From: Mucilaginibacter_A sp964236465
GTDB taxonomy: Bacteria; Bacteroidota; Bacteroidia; Sphingobacteriales; Sphingobacteriaceae
Length of the DNA: 64,000 nt
NCBI GenBank assembly: GCA_964236465.1
Contig: CAXSBZ010000001.1
Coordinates: 116,615 to 180,614 of the forward strand
Direction: 5' to 3'
The position numbers and the translations under genes are program-made. The notes under the pieces are model-generated. The model was given only the letters and a program-made list of their open reading frames with translations, was not told where the DNA came from and searched no databases. Shown here piece by piece: positions 26,878-35,089 of this stretch (position 1 is the stretch's first letter; the number at the start of each line of letters is the position of its first letter).

Positions 26878-27054
26878 TCACACACCCTTCATCTTCCAAA
26901 GCAACCACCAAGGCGTTCCCGGTGCATCATGATGCTCGTAATGATAACCGAAAAAATAGCAGGTAAAAAAAGCAACGAAATAGTTTTTTGATTGCCATAA
27001 AAACAACCAGTTAGATAGAAAGGTAATTGCGTATAAAACGACAAATACCAACTG
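26878..27054 (-). pseudogene. Truncated, internally deleted duplicate of the carotenoid ketolase gene
   Basis: Bases 26878-26985 match the 3' end of the ketolase gene at 28356-28461 almost letter for letter, including the codons for HYEHHDAPGTPWW and the stop (here TGA). After a 166 bp internal deletion the match resumes with the region equivalent to 28628-28686. No reading frame survives. It is in the same orientation as the intact gene, on the other side of the sigma factor genes. Confidence 0.85.
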
Positions 27055-27137
27055 CTAAAAAAGGACTTAATAAAATTATTTTTAGTTTTCTCTAAGTTAT
27101 TCTTCTATCACCCGACTAATTGTACAAATAACATTTT

Positions 27138-27617
27138 TTGAAAGAGCAATTTTCCATACTGATAGCGGAACATCAAGGCCTCATTTTTAAGGTTTGCAAT
27201 ATGTACTGCAACAGTAAAGAAGACAAGGAAGATCTTTTTCAAGATATAGTTTTACAACTTTGGCGGGCCTATCCTTCATTTAAAGGAGATGCCAAAGTTT
27301 CTACCTGGATGTACCGTATTGCTATCAACAACGCCATTACCCGTTTAAGAAAAGAAACAAAAAGAGAAAAACATGTAAGTCTTGATGACGAGGCTTTCCA
27401 AGTTACAACTGAAGATGATCTTGTCAACGAAAACGCAGCCCAGATGTATGAGGCAATAAAAAAATTATCTGAGGTTGAAAAGGCACTTACTATGCTATAT
27501 ATGGACGATTGCAGTTACAAAGAAATTGCAGAAATCACAGGTTTGTCAGAATCGAACATTGGATTTAAGCTGAACAAAATAAAAACCAAGTTAAGATCAC
27601 TTGTAACAATTGGATGA
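27138..27617 (+). CDS. ECF-type RNA polymerase sigma factor
   Basis: 159 residues. Only a TTG start (27138) is available, with an in-frame stop 9 bp before it. Sigma-2 region at about 10-75 (DKEDLFQDIVLQLWRAYPSF, VSTWMYRIAINNAI) and sigma-4 at about 100-155 (LTMLYMDDCSYKEIAEITGLSESNIGFKLNKIKTKLR) are complete. It overlaps or abuts the next gene by a few bases, so the membrane protein is its likely partner. Low-GC codon use compared with the flanking carotenoid genes. Confidence 0.9.
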   Translation: MKEQFSILIAEHQGLIFKVCNMYCNSKEDKEDLFQDIVLQLWRAYPSFKGDAKVSTWMYRIAINNAITRLRKETKREKHVSLDDEAFQVTTEDDLVNENAAQMYEAIKKLSEVEKALTMLYMDDCSYKEIAEITGLSESNIGFKLNKIKTKLRSLVTIG

Positions 27618-27618
27618 T

Positions 27619-28281
27619 ATGGAACTGGATGAATTTAAAACTTACTGGAACACAATTCAGGATAAAGAATTTAAAAATCAAAAACTTACTACAAAAAAAT
27701 TAGATCAAATCATTATGAAAACAACAAAAACTTTAGACTACTTACAAAAAAAATCAGCTTACTGGAGCAAGGTAAGCAAGATAAATAAACCTATATCCCA
27801 AATACTTATGGGTATGCTTATCCCTTTTTCACTGATCATTCTGGTTAAAGCATCTTTTATGGCTGGCAAAACTAATTCTATCGGGCCATCTTTAACTTAT
27901 GTAGGTACATCTTTAATTTACATGGCCATTATAGTGATTTATTGCTATGTAACCGTATGGGTATTCAAACGGCAACTACAAATATTTACTGTCAACAACA
28001 GTGAAAACTTGAAAGAAACACTTAGAAAAACCATTACAGATTTTAAAAGATTTTATATGAAATTTAATATCATATACCTGTTTCTTTACCCAATGTATTA
28101 TTATGCTGTAATTAAATTGATAATTATTACTTGGACTCCATCCACTAATAATGTATTACTAACCTGCGCGATTTTAACTATTGTTTCCTTATTAGGAGGA
28201 CATGTATATTACAAATTGAAATATTTTAATAAGATAAAATTATTGGAGGCTAACTTAAAAGAATTAGAAGATGTTGAATAG
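27619..28281 (+). CDS. Membrane protein, probable regulator of the adjacent sigma factor
   Basis: 221 residues from ATG 27619, 1 bp after the sigma factor stop (a TTG at 27610 would overlap it). The N-terminal 60 residues are polar and helical (KLDQIIMKTTKTLDYLQKKS), followed by four membrane segments (about 67-85, 95-117, 150-170 and 177-195) and a short charged C-terminus. No classical zinc anti-sigma motif is seen. The coupling implies an anti-sigma-like role by position only. Confidence 0.8.
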   Translation: MELDEFKTYWNTIQDKEFKNQKLTTKKLDQIIMKTTKTLDYLQKKSAYWSKVSKINKPISQILMGMLIPFSLIILVKASFMAGKTNSIGPSLTYVGTSLIYMAIIVIYCYVTVWVFKRQLQIFTVNNSENLKETLRKTITDFKRFYMKFNIIYLFLYPMYYYAVIKLIIITWTPSTNNVLLTCAILTIVSLLGGHVYYKLKYFNKIKLLEANLKELEDVE

Positions 28282-28355
28282 TATGTATTGCTATTATCTC
28301 TTTAATAAATGTTTAATTGAATTAATTGAACCTATTTAAAAGTAAAATATGTTGC

Positions 28356-29051
28356 CTAAACACTCTTCATCTTCCACAGCAGCCACCAAGGCGTTCCCGG
28401 TGCATCATGGTGTTCGTAGTGATAACCAAAAAAATAGCAGGTAAAAAAAGCAACGAAATGATTTTTGCTTTGTGAGGTAGAATAATGATGGTTATCATGT
28501 TCGCCTTTGTGCGGCAAATAAGTGCCGAAATAAAAAAGTTGCAATGTGCTCAGCAGCGAAGGTAAAACCCAAAACAAAATGAGGTTTTGCTGCGGAACCC
28601 AGATTTTTAGAACATTAAACAAAATCGCCATAAAAACTACCTGCCAGATGGAAAGGTAATTGCGGATGAAACGGAAATACCAACTGAAGAAATTGCCGTT
28701 GTGGTAATCCGGATCGTGTTCAGTATGCACATGGCTGTGGTGCAAATGATGTTTGGTATATAATTTTGGATACCAGAAAGCGGCGTAAAACAAGGTACAA
28801 ATTTGCCCGATTGTTTTGTTAATGGTCGCGTTTGGAGAAACTGTGCCGTGCATAGCATCATGTGCGGTGATAAAAAGGCCGGTGTACAGGTGCATCTGCA
28901 ACAAAATCAGCACATAAACAATCGGATTGGAAAAGCTGAAACGCCATTGCATCAACAAAACAGTAGATAACATCCAACCTGAAATGATCAGGATGGCAAA
29001 AAATAAACCCAAACCGGAAGCTGTATATTTTTTGATAAGCGGATTGGCCAT
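28356..29051 (-). CDS. Beta-carotene ketolase / fatty-acid desaturase family (CrtW-like)
   Basis: 231 residues, integral membrane di-iron enzyme with the three His boxes: HDAMH (64-68), HHLHH (101-105) and HYEHH (211-215), separated by hydrophobic segments. Length and His spacing fit CrtW ketolases, which add 4-keto groups to carotenoid rings. It is the last gene of a minus-strand carotenoid-tailoring operon, 7 bp after ispH, which supports a carotenoid rather than lipid substrate. A crippled copy lies at 26878-27054. Confidence 0.85.
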   Translation of the reverse strand: MANPLIKKYTASGLGLFFAILIISGWMLSTVLLMQWRFSFSNPIVYVLILLQMHLYTGLFITAHDAMHGTVSPNATINKTIGQICTLFYAAFWYPKLYTKHHLHHSHVHTEHDPDYHNGNFFSWYFRFIRNYLSIWQVVFMAILFNVLKIWVPQQNLILFWVLPSLLSTLQLFYFGTYLPHKGEHDNHHYSTSQSKNHFVAFFTCYFFGYHYEHHDAPGTPWWLLWKMKSV

Positions 29052-29058
29052 AATGGTT

Positions 29059-29910
29059 TTAATAGGTTTCCAACGTTTGTTTTACATCTTTCATCAGCCA
29101 CATCGGTGTAGAAGTAGCACCGCAAATCCCGATGGTATCGTTGGGCGAAAACATGGAAACCTCCAGCTCCTCAGTAGAAGAAATAAAATAAGTATTGGGA
29201 TTGTACTTTCGGCAAACTTCGTACAAAACTTTGCCGTTAGAAGATTTTTTGCCGGATACAAAAAGTATCTTATCAAACTGGGTAACAAATCCCGGCAAAT
29301 CTTTATCCCGGTTAGAAACCTGGCGGCAAATGGTATCATTGGCAATTACTTCATGGCCACGGCCGATCAGTTCATCTTTGATGTGATAAAACTTTTCCAT
29401 GCTTTTGGTGGTTTGGCTGTACAAAGTAAATTTCTGCGGAAGTTCTACGCCGTCCAGCTCTTTCAAATCCTGAAAAACCAGTGCTTCATCATTCGTTTGC
29501 CCTTGTAAACCAACTACTTCTGCGTGGCCATGTTTGCCAAAAATTAATATCTTTTCATCCTGATCGTGAGAACTTTTAATCCGGTTTTGCAGTTTTAAAA
29601 CCACGGGGCAGGAAGCATCAATCAAATTAATATTATTTTCAAGTGCTACGCGATACGTTTCGGGCGCTTCGCCATGGGCACGGATCAGCACTTTTTCATG
29701 CTGCAGATTGGGCAAATCTTCATGCGAAATGATGCGTAACCCTTTCTTTTTCAGCCGTTCAACTTCTTCATCGTTGTGCACAATATCACCCAAACAATAC
29801 AAATAACCGTCTTGTGCCAGTATTTCTTCGGCCATATCGATGGCATAAACCACTCCGAAACAAAAGCCGGAATCCCCATCGATTGTTACCTGCAGCTGAT
29901 AGTTTTCCAT
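29059..29910 (-). CDS. ispH: 4-hydroxy-3-methylbut-2-enyl diphosphate reductase
   Basis: 283 residues. Last enzyme of the MEP isoprenoid pathway, making IPP and DMAPP with a [4Fe-4S] cluster. The three ligand cysteines are present: GFCFGV (C17), DASCPVV (C101) and NDTICRQV (C195), as are the substrate-contact residues in GKHGHAEVVG and the terminal CGATSTP. Its place inside the carotenoid operon ties precursor supply to pigment formation. A perfect TAAATTTG box ends 4 bp before its ATG. Confidence 0.97.
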   Translation of the reverse strand: MENYQLQVTIDGDSGFCFGVVYAIDMAEEILAQDGYLYCLGDIVHNDEEVERLKKKGLRIISHEDLPNLQHEKVLIRAHGEAPETYRVALENNINLIDASCPVVLKLQNRIKSSHDQDEKILIFGKHGHAEVVGLQGQTNDEALVFQDLKELDGVELPQKFTLYSQTTKSMEKFYHIKDELIGRGHEVIANDTICRQVSNRDKDLPGFVTQFDKILFVSGKKSSNGKVLYEVCRKYNPNTYFISSTEELEVSMFSPNDTIGICGATSTPMWLMKDVKQTLETY

Positions 29911-29914
29911 AATA

Positions 29915-29922
29915 CAAATTTA
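29915..29922 (-). promoter_or_regulatory. Candidate -7 box TAAATTTG of ispH-crtW
   Basis: Exact consensus, five bases ahead of the ispH start codon, implying an almost leaderless message and an internal promoter in the operon. The -33 region is weak. Confidence 0.5.
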
Positions 29923-29954
29923 ACGTTAAATGCCGGATTTAAGTTCTTTTATTA

Positions 29955-30587
29955 TCAGGCCAAATTCAAAACTGCAAAAAACACAAACTGCGCAATCAGC
30001 AAAACTGCGGCCGTCCAGTTTTGCGTCCGGAAACTGAATAAGCGGAAAATAATTAGGAAAACCACGCTCAGCAAAAACCAGCAAATGTAATTTTTAAGCG
30101 GGATGCCGTTTCCAAACCAATGCCAATAATGGAAACGGATGGCAACCGGCTCGATCAGCAGATCAAGCAAAACCAATAAAACTGCGCCCAGGATTATTTT
30201 GGGCCATGCTGTTTTTATCGGTAGTTTTTGGGTGAAAATACTGGCCGAATAAATCAGCAAAAACCAGTTGACACCGATCATCAGCGGGATTTCACTTAGT
30301 TTAAAACCTAATGTGGTATCGTAGGCATAATGCCCGAAAAGCCATTGTTTGTGCACGCCAATCCATTCCGCAGCAAAGCCTAAACTACTGATTAACAGCA
30401 TAAAACCTATCAGTTTAAAAAAACGGCCATGATGATTTAGGAGCACTAAAAACAGCATCAGCAATAAATGGCCGGGTACAATCCGCAGAAAATAGGGTTG
30501 TAAAAAAGGTATCAAAAAACCAATCAAACCAACGATATGGAACAGGACGACGACCAGAATGGAAATATTGGTTTTGCTGAATTTCAA
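29955..30587 (-). CDS. Carotenoid 1,2-hydratase-like protein (CruF/DUF422 family)
   Basis: 210 residues with about seven membrane helices. The family signature is present: SLGFAAEWIGVHKQWLFGHYAY, then LLDLLIEPVAIRFHYWHW with the acidic Asp/Glu in membrane segments. CruF-type proteins add water across the psi-end 1',2' double bond of gamma-carotene or related carotenoids. It overlaps the glycosyltransferase gene by 4 bp, matching the known CruF/CruG pairing in which the new hydroxyl is or lies next to a glycosylation site. Confidence 0.85.
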   Translation of the reverse strand: MKFSKTNISILVVVLFHIVGLIGFLIPFLQPYFLRIVPGHLLLMLFLVLLNHHGRFFKLIGFMLLISSLGFAAEWIGVHKQWLFGHYAYDTTLGFKLSEIPLMIGVNWFLLIYSASIFTQKLPIKTAWPKIILGAVLLVLLDLLIEPVAIRFHYWHWFGNGIPLKNYICWFLLSVVFLIIFRLFSFRTQNWTAAVLLIAQFVFFAVLNLA

Positions 30588-31675
30588 ATTTTTCTTCCTT
30601 TCCAGGTGACGGTTTTGGTGAGGTGTTTTCTGACGGAAAGATGCGCCACAATGATCAGGCTCATCATCTGCAAAGGGTGCAGCAGCACGTTGTAAAACGG
30701 GTTTTGGCCGGATGACAGCGAAATCATGATCCGGGTGAGGACGATTAAAGAAACCAGCATCAGAAAAAGTTGTAAAGGCAGCGTTAATGCAACTAAAACC
30801 GGGCCGCCGATTACAAAAAAAATATACAGTAAAAAAGTGATGATGCTGTAATTAAACGGTGCCAGAAAGTTTTTGCTGAAACCATAAACCGCTTCCTGAT
30901 AATTGTTGTACATCCGGCAGCGAATCAGTCCGTTGGCCAGCAAACCCTCTCCTTTCAGCTTTTGCTGTTTTACACATTTCATAATTTCCACGTCTTCAAC
31001 CACCTGATCTTTAACCCTTTGATGCCATTGGTGCTGGTGATATTTCTCGGCATCAAAAAACATAAACTGCCCGCTGGCTGCTGCAAATGCTGGGTTTTTA
31101 GAAAGATAAATCAGGCGCAGCGGCAGCAAATTGAGCAACATAAAGTGCATCAGCGGAACCACTAACTTCTCTCCGAAAGAAACCATTACCTGATTGGTAA
31201 ACAAGCTGAGCAACGACAGCCGATGCACTTTCGTCCGATAAATTGCACTGTTGATTAGCCCATTATAAACCTCTTCATCGGCATCCAAAAACAGTAAATA
31301 CTTGCCTTTTGCCTGCTGGGCCAGTTGGTGGCAGGCAAAATTTTTACCCAACCAGCCGGCAGGCAATTCTTTACCTTTTATTATTTTAAAAGCGGGATTT
31401 TCTGAAGTAAAATCAGCCGTAATATTATAAGTTTTATCACTGGAATGATCATCCAAAACAATCACTTCAATATGCTTATAATCCTGATTTTTAATGGATT
31501 GGAGGAGTGTAAGAATATTTTTTTCTTCATCTCTTGCCGGGATCAGGATAGAAACCAAATCATGATACTGATGGGAAACTTTGGTGATTTTAGGGTTGGA
31601 AATGAAGTTGAAAAGGGTAACGCAGAAACGCAAAATCAGGAAAAAATAGATGAGGTAACAAAACAGAATAGCCAT
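30584..31675 (-). CDS. Family 2 glycosyltransferase, probably carotenoid-modifying
   Basis: 363 residues: N-terminal membrane helix, GT-A domain (VSILIPARDEEKNILTLLQSI, IEVIVLDDHSSDKT, metal-binding DADE in LLFLDADEEVYNG) and two to three C-terminal membrane helices (about 285-345). The membrane-anchored GT2 layout and the 4 bp overlap with the hydratase gene point to glycosylation of the hydroxylated carotenoid (CruG-like), by inference from context. Confidence 0.85.
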   Translation of the reverse strand: MAILFCYLIYFFLILRFCVTLFNFISNPKITKVSHQYHDLVSILIPARDEEKNILTLLQSIKNQDYKHIEVIVLDDHSSDKTYNITADFTSENPAFKIIKGKELPAGWLGKNFACHQLAQQAKGKYLLFLDADEEVYNGLINSAIYRTKVHRLSLLSLFTNQVMVSFGEKLVVPLMHFMLLNLLPLRLIYLSKNPAFAAASGQFMFFDAEKYHQHQWHQRVKDQVVEDVEIMKCVKQQKLKGEGLLANGLIRCRMYNNYQEAVYGFSKNFLAPFNYSIITFLLYIFFVIGGPVLVALTLPLQLFLMLVSLIVLTRIMISLSSGQNPFYNVLLHPLQMMSLIIVAHLSVRKHLTKTVTWKGRKI

Positions 31676-32299
31676 TTATTTAACAATTGCAATTTGCACT
31701 GATCTGGATTGCTGATAGTGCGTTTGGTATGCCGACTGAACAGCTGCCAGACCGGCAAAGTTTGCCGCAGCATAATTTTTCAGGTAAATAAAAACTGTTG
31801 GTTTCGGCTCCGAAAATTCTTCGGTAAAAGAAGCACTGAACATATAATTAAATTTTTGCTGACTGAAACTTACAATCCGTTCCAAACCTTTTTCAAAATT
31901 TATAGCATCTGCAAAATTAGAATACAACTTTCCCTGCGGAAAAATGACGACCAGGTTTTGCGGGTCATCCAGCAAATTGCCTGCATATTTTAAGGTTTCC
32001 AGCATACTTCTAGAATTTTTAGAAACGGAAAAGGAGCCAACGTATTTTAAAAAGCCATATTCAATAATCGTTTCTTCTAAAACCATGATGTGAAATTTTT
32101 TTTTAAACAGCAGTTTGTTGAGGTGAAAAAGCAAAAATCCATCCCACCAGCTGTAATGATTGGCAATTAAAAGTATCGATTTTTGGGGATCATTGGCAAC
32201 CTGATCAAACACCAGCTGATGATAATGCTGCGTTACCCTTTTGCTGATATACCAGGAAAAAAACCTGTGGATCAGCCAGTTATCTTTGTTTCTGACCAT
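31676..32299 (-). CDS. PlsC-like acyltransferase, first of two paralogues
   Basis: 207 residues. The lysophosphatidate-acyltransferase fold is marked by NHYSWWDGF (a variant of the H-x4-D box), EETIIEYGFLKYVGSFSVSK and the FPQGKLYSN block. Adjacent, with no gap, to the glycosyltransferase gene. A likely role is acylation of the sugar on the carotenoid, but membrane phospholipid acylation is possible. Confidence 0.85.
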   Translation of the reverse strand: MVRNKDNWLIHRFFSWYISKRVTQHYHQLVFDQVANDPQKSILLIANHYSWWDGFLLFHLNKLLFKKKFHIMVLEETIIEYGFLKYVGSFSVSKNSRSMLETLKYAGNLLDDPQNLVVIFPQGKLYSNFADAINFEKGLERIVSFSQQKFNYMFSASFTEEFSEPKPTVFIYLKNYAAANFAGLAAVQSAYQTHYQQSRSVQIAIVK

Positions 32300-32320
32300 G
32301 CTGTTTTTATCGGTATATTT

Positions 32321-32947
32321 TCAATGTTTCACGTTGATCTGATTTTTTAGAGCCTGTTGCTGGAAATCATTTATCTGGCCGCTCAACTTTTCAAAATTAA
32401 AATCATGATTGGTGCCGCCATCCATCAAATGAAAGTAAGCAGTTGGCTTGAAGCTTTCAAAATAATCAATTAAAACCGAAACATAAACAATCTGGCAATC
32501 GCCTTTGATATTTTTGATGATATAACTGATGCCTTTTTCCAACCTGATCTCGCTGCAATGATTGGATTGCAGCGAACCTTGCGGAAAAATAGCAACCGAA
32601 TTTTCGGGCCTATCTAATTGATTTGCAGCATATTGCATTGAAGTAAACATATCCCGCGAAGTACGATTGACGGAAAACGAACCCAGCCCGCGCAGCCACA
32701 TTTGCTTCTGCAGCTGATCTTCCTGTATCATGGTAAATATTTTTTTTTTGAAAATAAAATGAATGAGGTAAGCCGTTAAAAACCCGTCCCACCAGCTAAA
32801 ATGGTTGCTTAAAAGAAGTACAGAATGGTTGGGTTTCAGGCTGATTTGATTGTACAATTTGAGCGACCGAAAGCTGCGCAGCAACCGCCAGCGCATAAAA
32901 GGCAAAAAAAGCTTGTAAAATAAGGTATGCCGTTTGCTGGTAATCAT
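32321..32947 (-). CDS. PlsC-like acyltransferase, second paralogue
   Basis: 208 residues from ATG 32947, which overlaps the hydrolase stop as ATGA; upstream in-frame starts would sit within that gene. Catalytic NHFSWWDGF, RGLGSFSVNRTSRDM and IFPQGSLQSN parallel the downstream paralogue, to which it is clearly related (a tandem duplication). The longer arms around the active site differ, suggesting separate acyl acceptors. Confidence 0.87.
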   Translation of the reverse strand: MITSKRHTLFYKLFLPFMRWRLLRSFRSLKLYNQISLKPNHSVLLLSNHFSWWDGFLTAYLIHFIFKKKIFTMIQEDQLQKQMWLRGLGSFSVNRTSRDMFTSMQYAANQLDRPENSVAIFPQGSLQSNHCSEIRLEKGISYIIKNIKGDCQIVYVSVLIDYFESFKPTAYFHLMDGGTNHDFNFEKLSGQINDFQQQALKNQINVKH

Positions 32948-33780
32948 GCGGTTTGCGAAGCTATAAAATCGTCCAGTTCGGCCGTTACAATCCAATGATC
33001 TGATGGGAGAACATAGATTTCCGGCCGTTGCAACAAACGCAGTAGTTTTTTACTGTTTTTCTGCGGAAACAACTGATCATATTGGCCGAAATACAAGCGG
33101 CAACGAATATGGTATTGGTTGATCAATGCAGCAACTTTCACGATATCCGTATAAATATTTTTGTTGAAATGAACTGTAAAATATGCGTTTAATCGTTTTT
33201 GCGGAGTATCAATTTCCCGGCTCGCGATGGCGTACAAACTATTGTTAACTATTCCTAAAAAGTTTAATAGTTTCAGCGCACAGACCATCATCCAGTTGCT
33301 GTGTGTTAGTTTTTTAAACAATTTTTGCCCGATAAAAGAAGCACGCAAAAAATGTAAACCTTTGTGCCGGACCAAACCATCTGGTGCCATCAAAATCAGT
33401 TCATCTATCTGATCTGCAAACTGTTGTGTTAAATACAAAGCCATGTTGGCACCGATAGAATAGCCAAGCAACGAAAACCGCTGCCGGCCAAATTTTTCAA
33501 ACCAAATGTTAATATATGCTTTCAAAATCTCCGGCTGCATCCCGGCCAAAACTGTTGCTTCTTTTGCCTCATATAAAGCGGACGTTCCATGGAAAAAATG
33601 ATCAAAACCAACGATCCGATATTGCTGCACCAGCGATTGCCCAAGCACAGAAAATTGCCTGCCCGACATGCCATAACCATGAAAAGCAAACAACAGTTTT
33701 TCGCCGCTGCCATATTCGTGGTAATGCACTTTGCCCAAACCCGCTATCTCCAAAAAACCCATAAAAGCAATGATAATCAT
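32944..33780 (-). CDS. Alpha/beta hydrolase
   Basis: 278 residues from ATG 33780; an upstream in-frame ATG at 33963 would run into the divergent gene, and ATG 33762 is also possible. Oxyanion HG (FAFHGYGMSG), nucleophile elbow GYSIG (S108), acid in FGQYDQLF and His in SDHW give a complete triad. First gene of the carotenoid-tailoring operon; it could trim or transfer an ester, but its substrate is unknown. A CTTCTTTTA copy codes RASFIG. Confidence 0.85.
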   Translation of the reverse strand: MIIIAFMGFLEIAGLGKVHYHEYGSGEKLLFAFHGYGMSGRQFSVLGQSLVQQYRIVGFDHFFHGTSALYEAKEATVLAGMQPEILKAYINIWFEKFGRQRFSLLGYSIGANMALYLTQQFADQIDELILMAPDGLVRHKGLHFLRASFIGQKLFKKLTHSNWMMVCALKLLNFLGIVNNSLYAIASREIDTPQKRLNAYFTVHFNKNIYTDIVKVAALINQYHIRCRLYFGQYDQLFPQKNSKKLLRLLQRPEIYVLPSDHWIVTAELDDFIASQTA

Positions 33781-33883
33781 TTTTTGAGTTTTAAAAACAC
33801 TTGTTTTGTTTTTGCTTTGTTGCGGAGATTTTTGTTTAAAAGCAAGTACATAAAACTTCCAATTTTTAGCCGATAAAAACAGC

Positions 33884-34711
33884 ATGAGCATAAAATTAAT
33901 TTGCACCGATGTAGATGGCACGCTTTTGAACAAGCAGCGTGAAGTTGACGAACGCACCATCAAAGCCGTTGCTCAGCTTGGCCCGAACATCTTTTTTGTA
34001 CTGGCTTCTTCGCGGATGCCGAAAGCACTTTTCCACATTCAGCAAACACTGAATATTAGCCCAATGCCGCTAATTTGTTATAACGGTGCGCTGGTTTTAT
34101 CGTCAGGAGTTGATTTTGATCCGCAGAAAATAATTTCTTCAATCACAATTTCCGCAGAAAACGTACTGACAATTATGGAGTTAGCGCATTTGCAAAATAT
34201 CCATATCAGCATTTATCAAAACAATATTTGGCTGGCTTCGGCCATAGATTTTTATGCGCAAAGGGAAATCAACAATACACGCGTGGAGCCTGATGGTTTG
34301 ATCAGCGGTTTTTCTGCGGAAGAATTGCATCATTTTATGGCCAACGGTGCGCATAAAATTATGCTGATGGGCAAACCGGAACTGCTGGACGTGATTGAAG
34401 AAAACCTGCGCGCAAACCTGAAAGTAGCCGTTTGGCGATCAAAGGATATTTATTTGGAAATCACGCCGTTCACTAATAAAAATAAAGGTTTGGATTTGCT
34501 TTTAAACTCGTTTTTGGACAATGAAATCATTACAAATCAGGAAGTTATGGCGTTTGGCGATGGCTATAACGATATGGAATTATTGCAAAATGCCCAAATT
34601 GGCGTAGCGGTCGAAAACGCTGTGCCGGAACTGAAACAAGTTGCTTTTGCGGTTACAAAATCCAATATTGAGCATGGCGTGGCTATTTTTTTGAATGAGT
34701 TTTTTAACTAA
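33884..34711 (+). CDS. HAD superfamily hydrolase, Cof type
   Basis: 275 residues. Catalytic DVDGTLL (D9 nucleophile, D11), the C2 cap in the middle, Lys in KNKGLDLLL and the acidic motif AFGDGYNDMELL. Cof-type HADs dephosphorylate sugar phosphates, flavin or pyridoxal phosphate; the substrate cannot be read from sequence. Divergent from the carotenoid operon, with about 100 bp shared promoter region that also holds an ATGCTGTTTTTATC-type motif. Confidence 0.92.
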   Translation: MSIKLICTDVDGTLLNKQREVDERTIKAVAQLGPNIFFVLASSRMPKALFHIQQTLNISPMPLICYNGALVLSSGVDFDPQKIISSITISAENVLTIMELAHLQNIHISIYQNNIWLASAIDFYAQREINNTRVEPDGLISGFSAEELHHFMANGAHKIMLMGKPELLDVIEENLRANLKVAVWRSKDIYLEITPFTNKNKGLDLLLNSFLDNEIITNQEVMAFGDGYNDMELLQNAQIGVAVENAVPELKQVAFAVTKSNIEHGVAIFLNEFFN

Positions 34712-34769
34712 AAGAATTAGTTGATACTCTTTTTACCGGGTTAAAAACTAATGTTATCGTATTGAAACT

Positions 34770-34817
34770 GATGCTTCTTTTATCAGCCCAATTTTAATGC
34801 CGATAAAAGAAGCATCG
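34770..34817. repeat. Close inverted pair of the CTTCTTTTA motif
   Basis: GATGCTTCTTTTATC (34770) and GATAAAAGAAGCATC (ending 34816) with a loop of only about 18 nt, just after the HAD gene. A strong terminator-like hairpin, although it lacks a T-run. Confidence 0.78.
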
Positions 34818-34847
34818 TCTTATTACAATGTAAACTGTGAATACTAA

Positions 34848-35086
34848 GGATGTTTAAAAGTTTTGTACTAATAAAAATGTTTATCGATTTGCAGAAAATA
34901 GGACACACCCCTAACCCCTCTCAAGAGGGGAAGCACAGTTCGCTACCTTTCTAAACGATATGTATAATTTAGAAAGGTCTGCAAGCGATTTCCCCTCTTG
35001 AGAGGGGTTAGGGGTGTGTCCTTCTATTATTTATATTTAAACATATTTCAACTCCTGAAAAATTAAATAAAAGATTAAACAAGTTC
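34848..35086. repeat. Long nested inverted-repeat element, copy 1
   Basis: Perfect 33 bp arms at 34900-34932 and 34990-35022 (arm begins AGGACACACCCCTAACCCCT), with a second inverted pair (CTTTCTAAA/TTTAGAAAG) between them and GTTTAAA-type ends outside. The 3' flank TTTATATTTAAACA...TCCTGAAAAATTAAATAAAA is shared with the copy at 55607-55837. A MITE-like family with no coding capacity; the rest of this 378 bp gap is empty. Confidence 0.85.
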
Positions 35087-35089
35087 AAT

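Noticed and set aside
32944..33963. Long form of the alpha/beta hydrolase (339 residues).
   Set aside because: The first 61 codons overlap the divergent HAD gene start and its promoter region and are not hydrolase-like; ATG 33780 is preferred.
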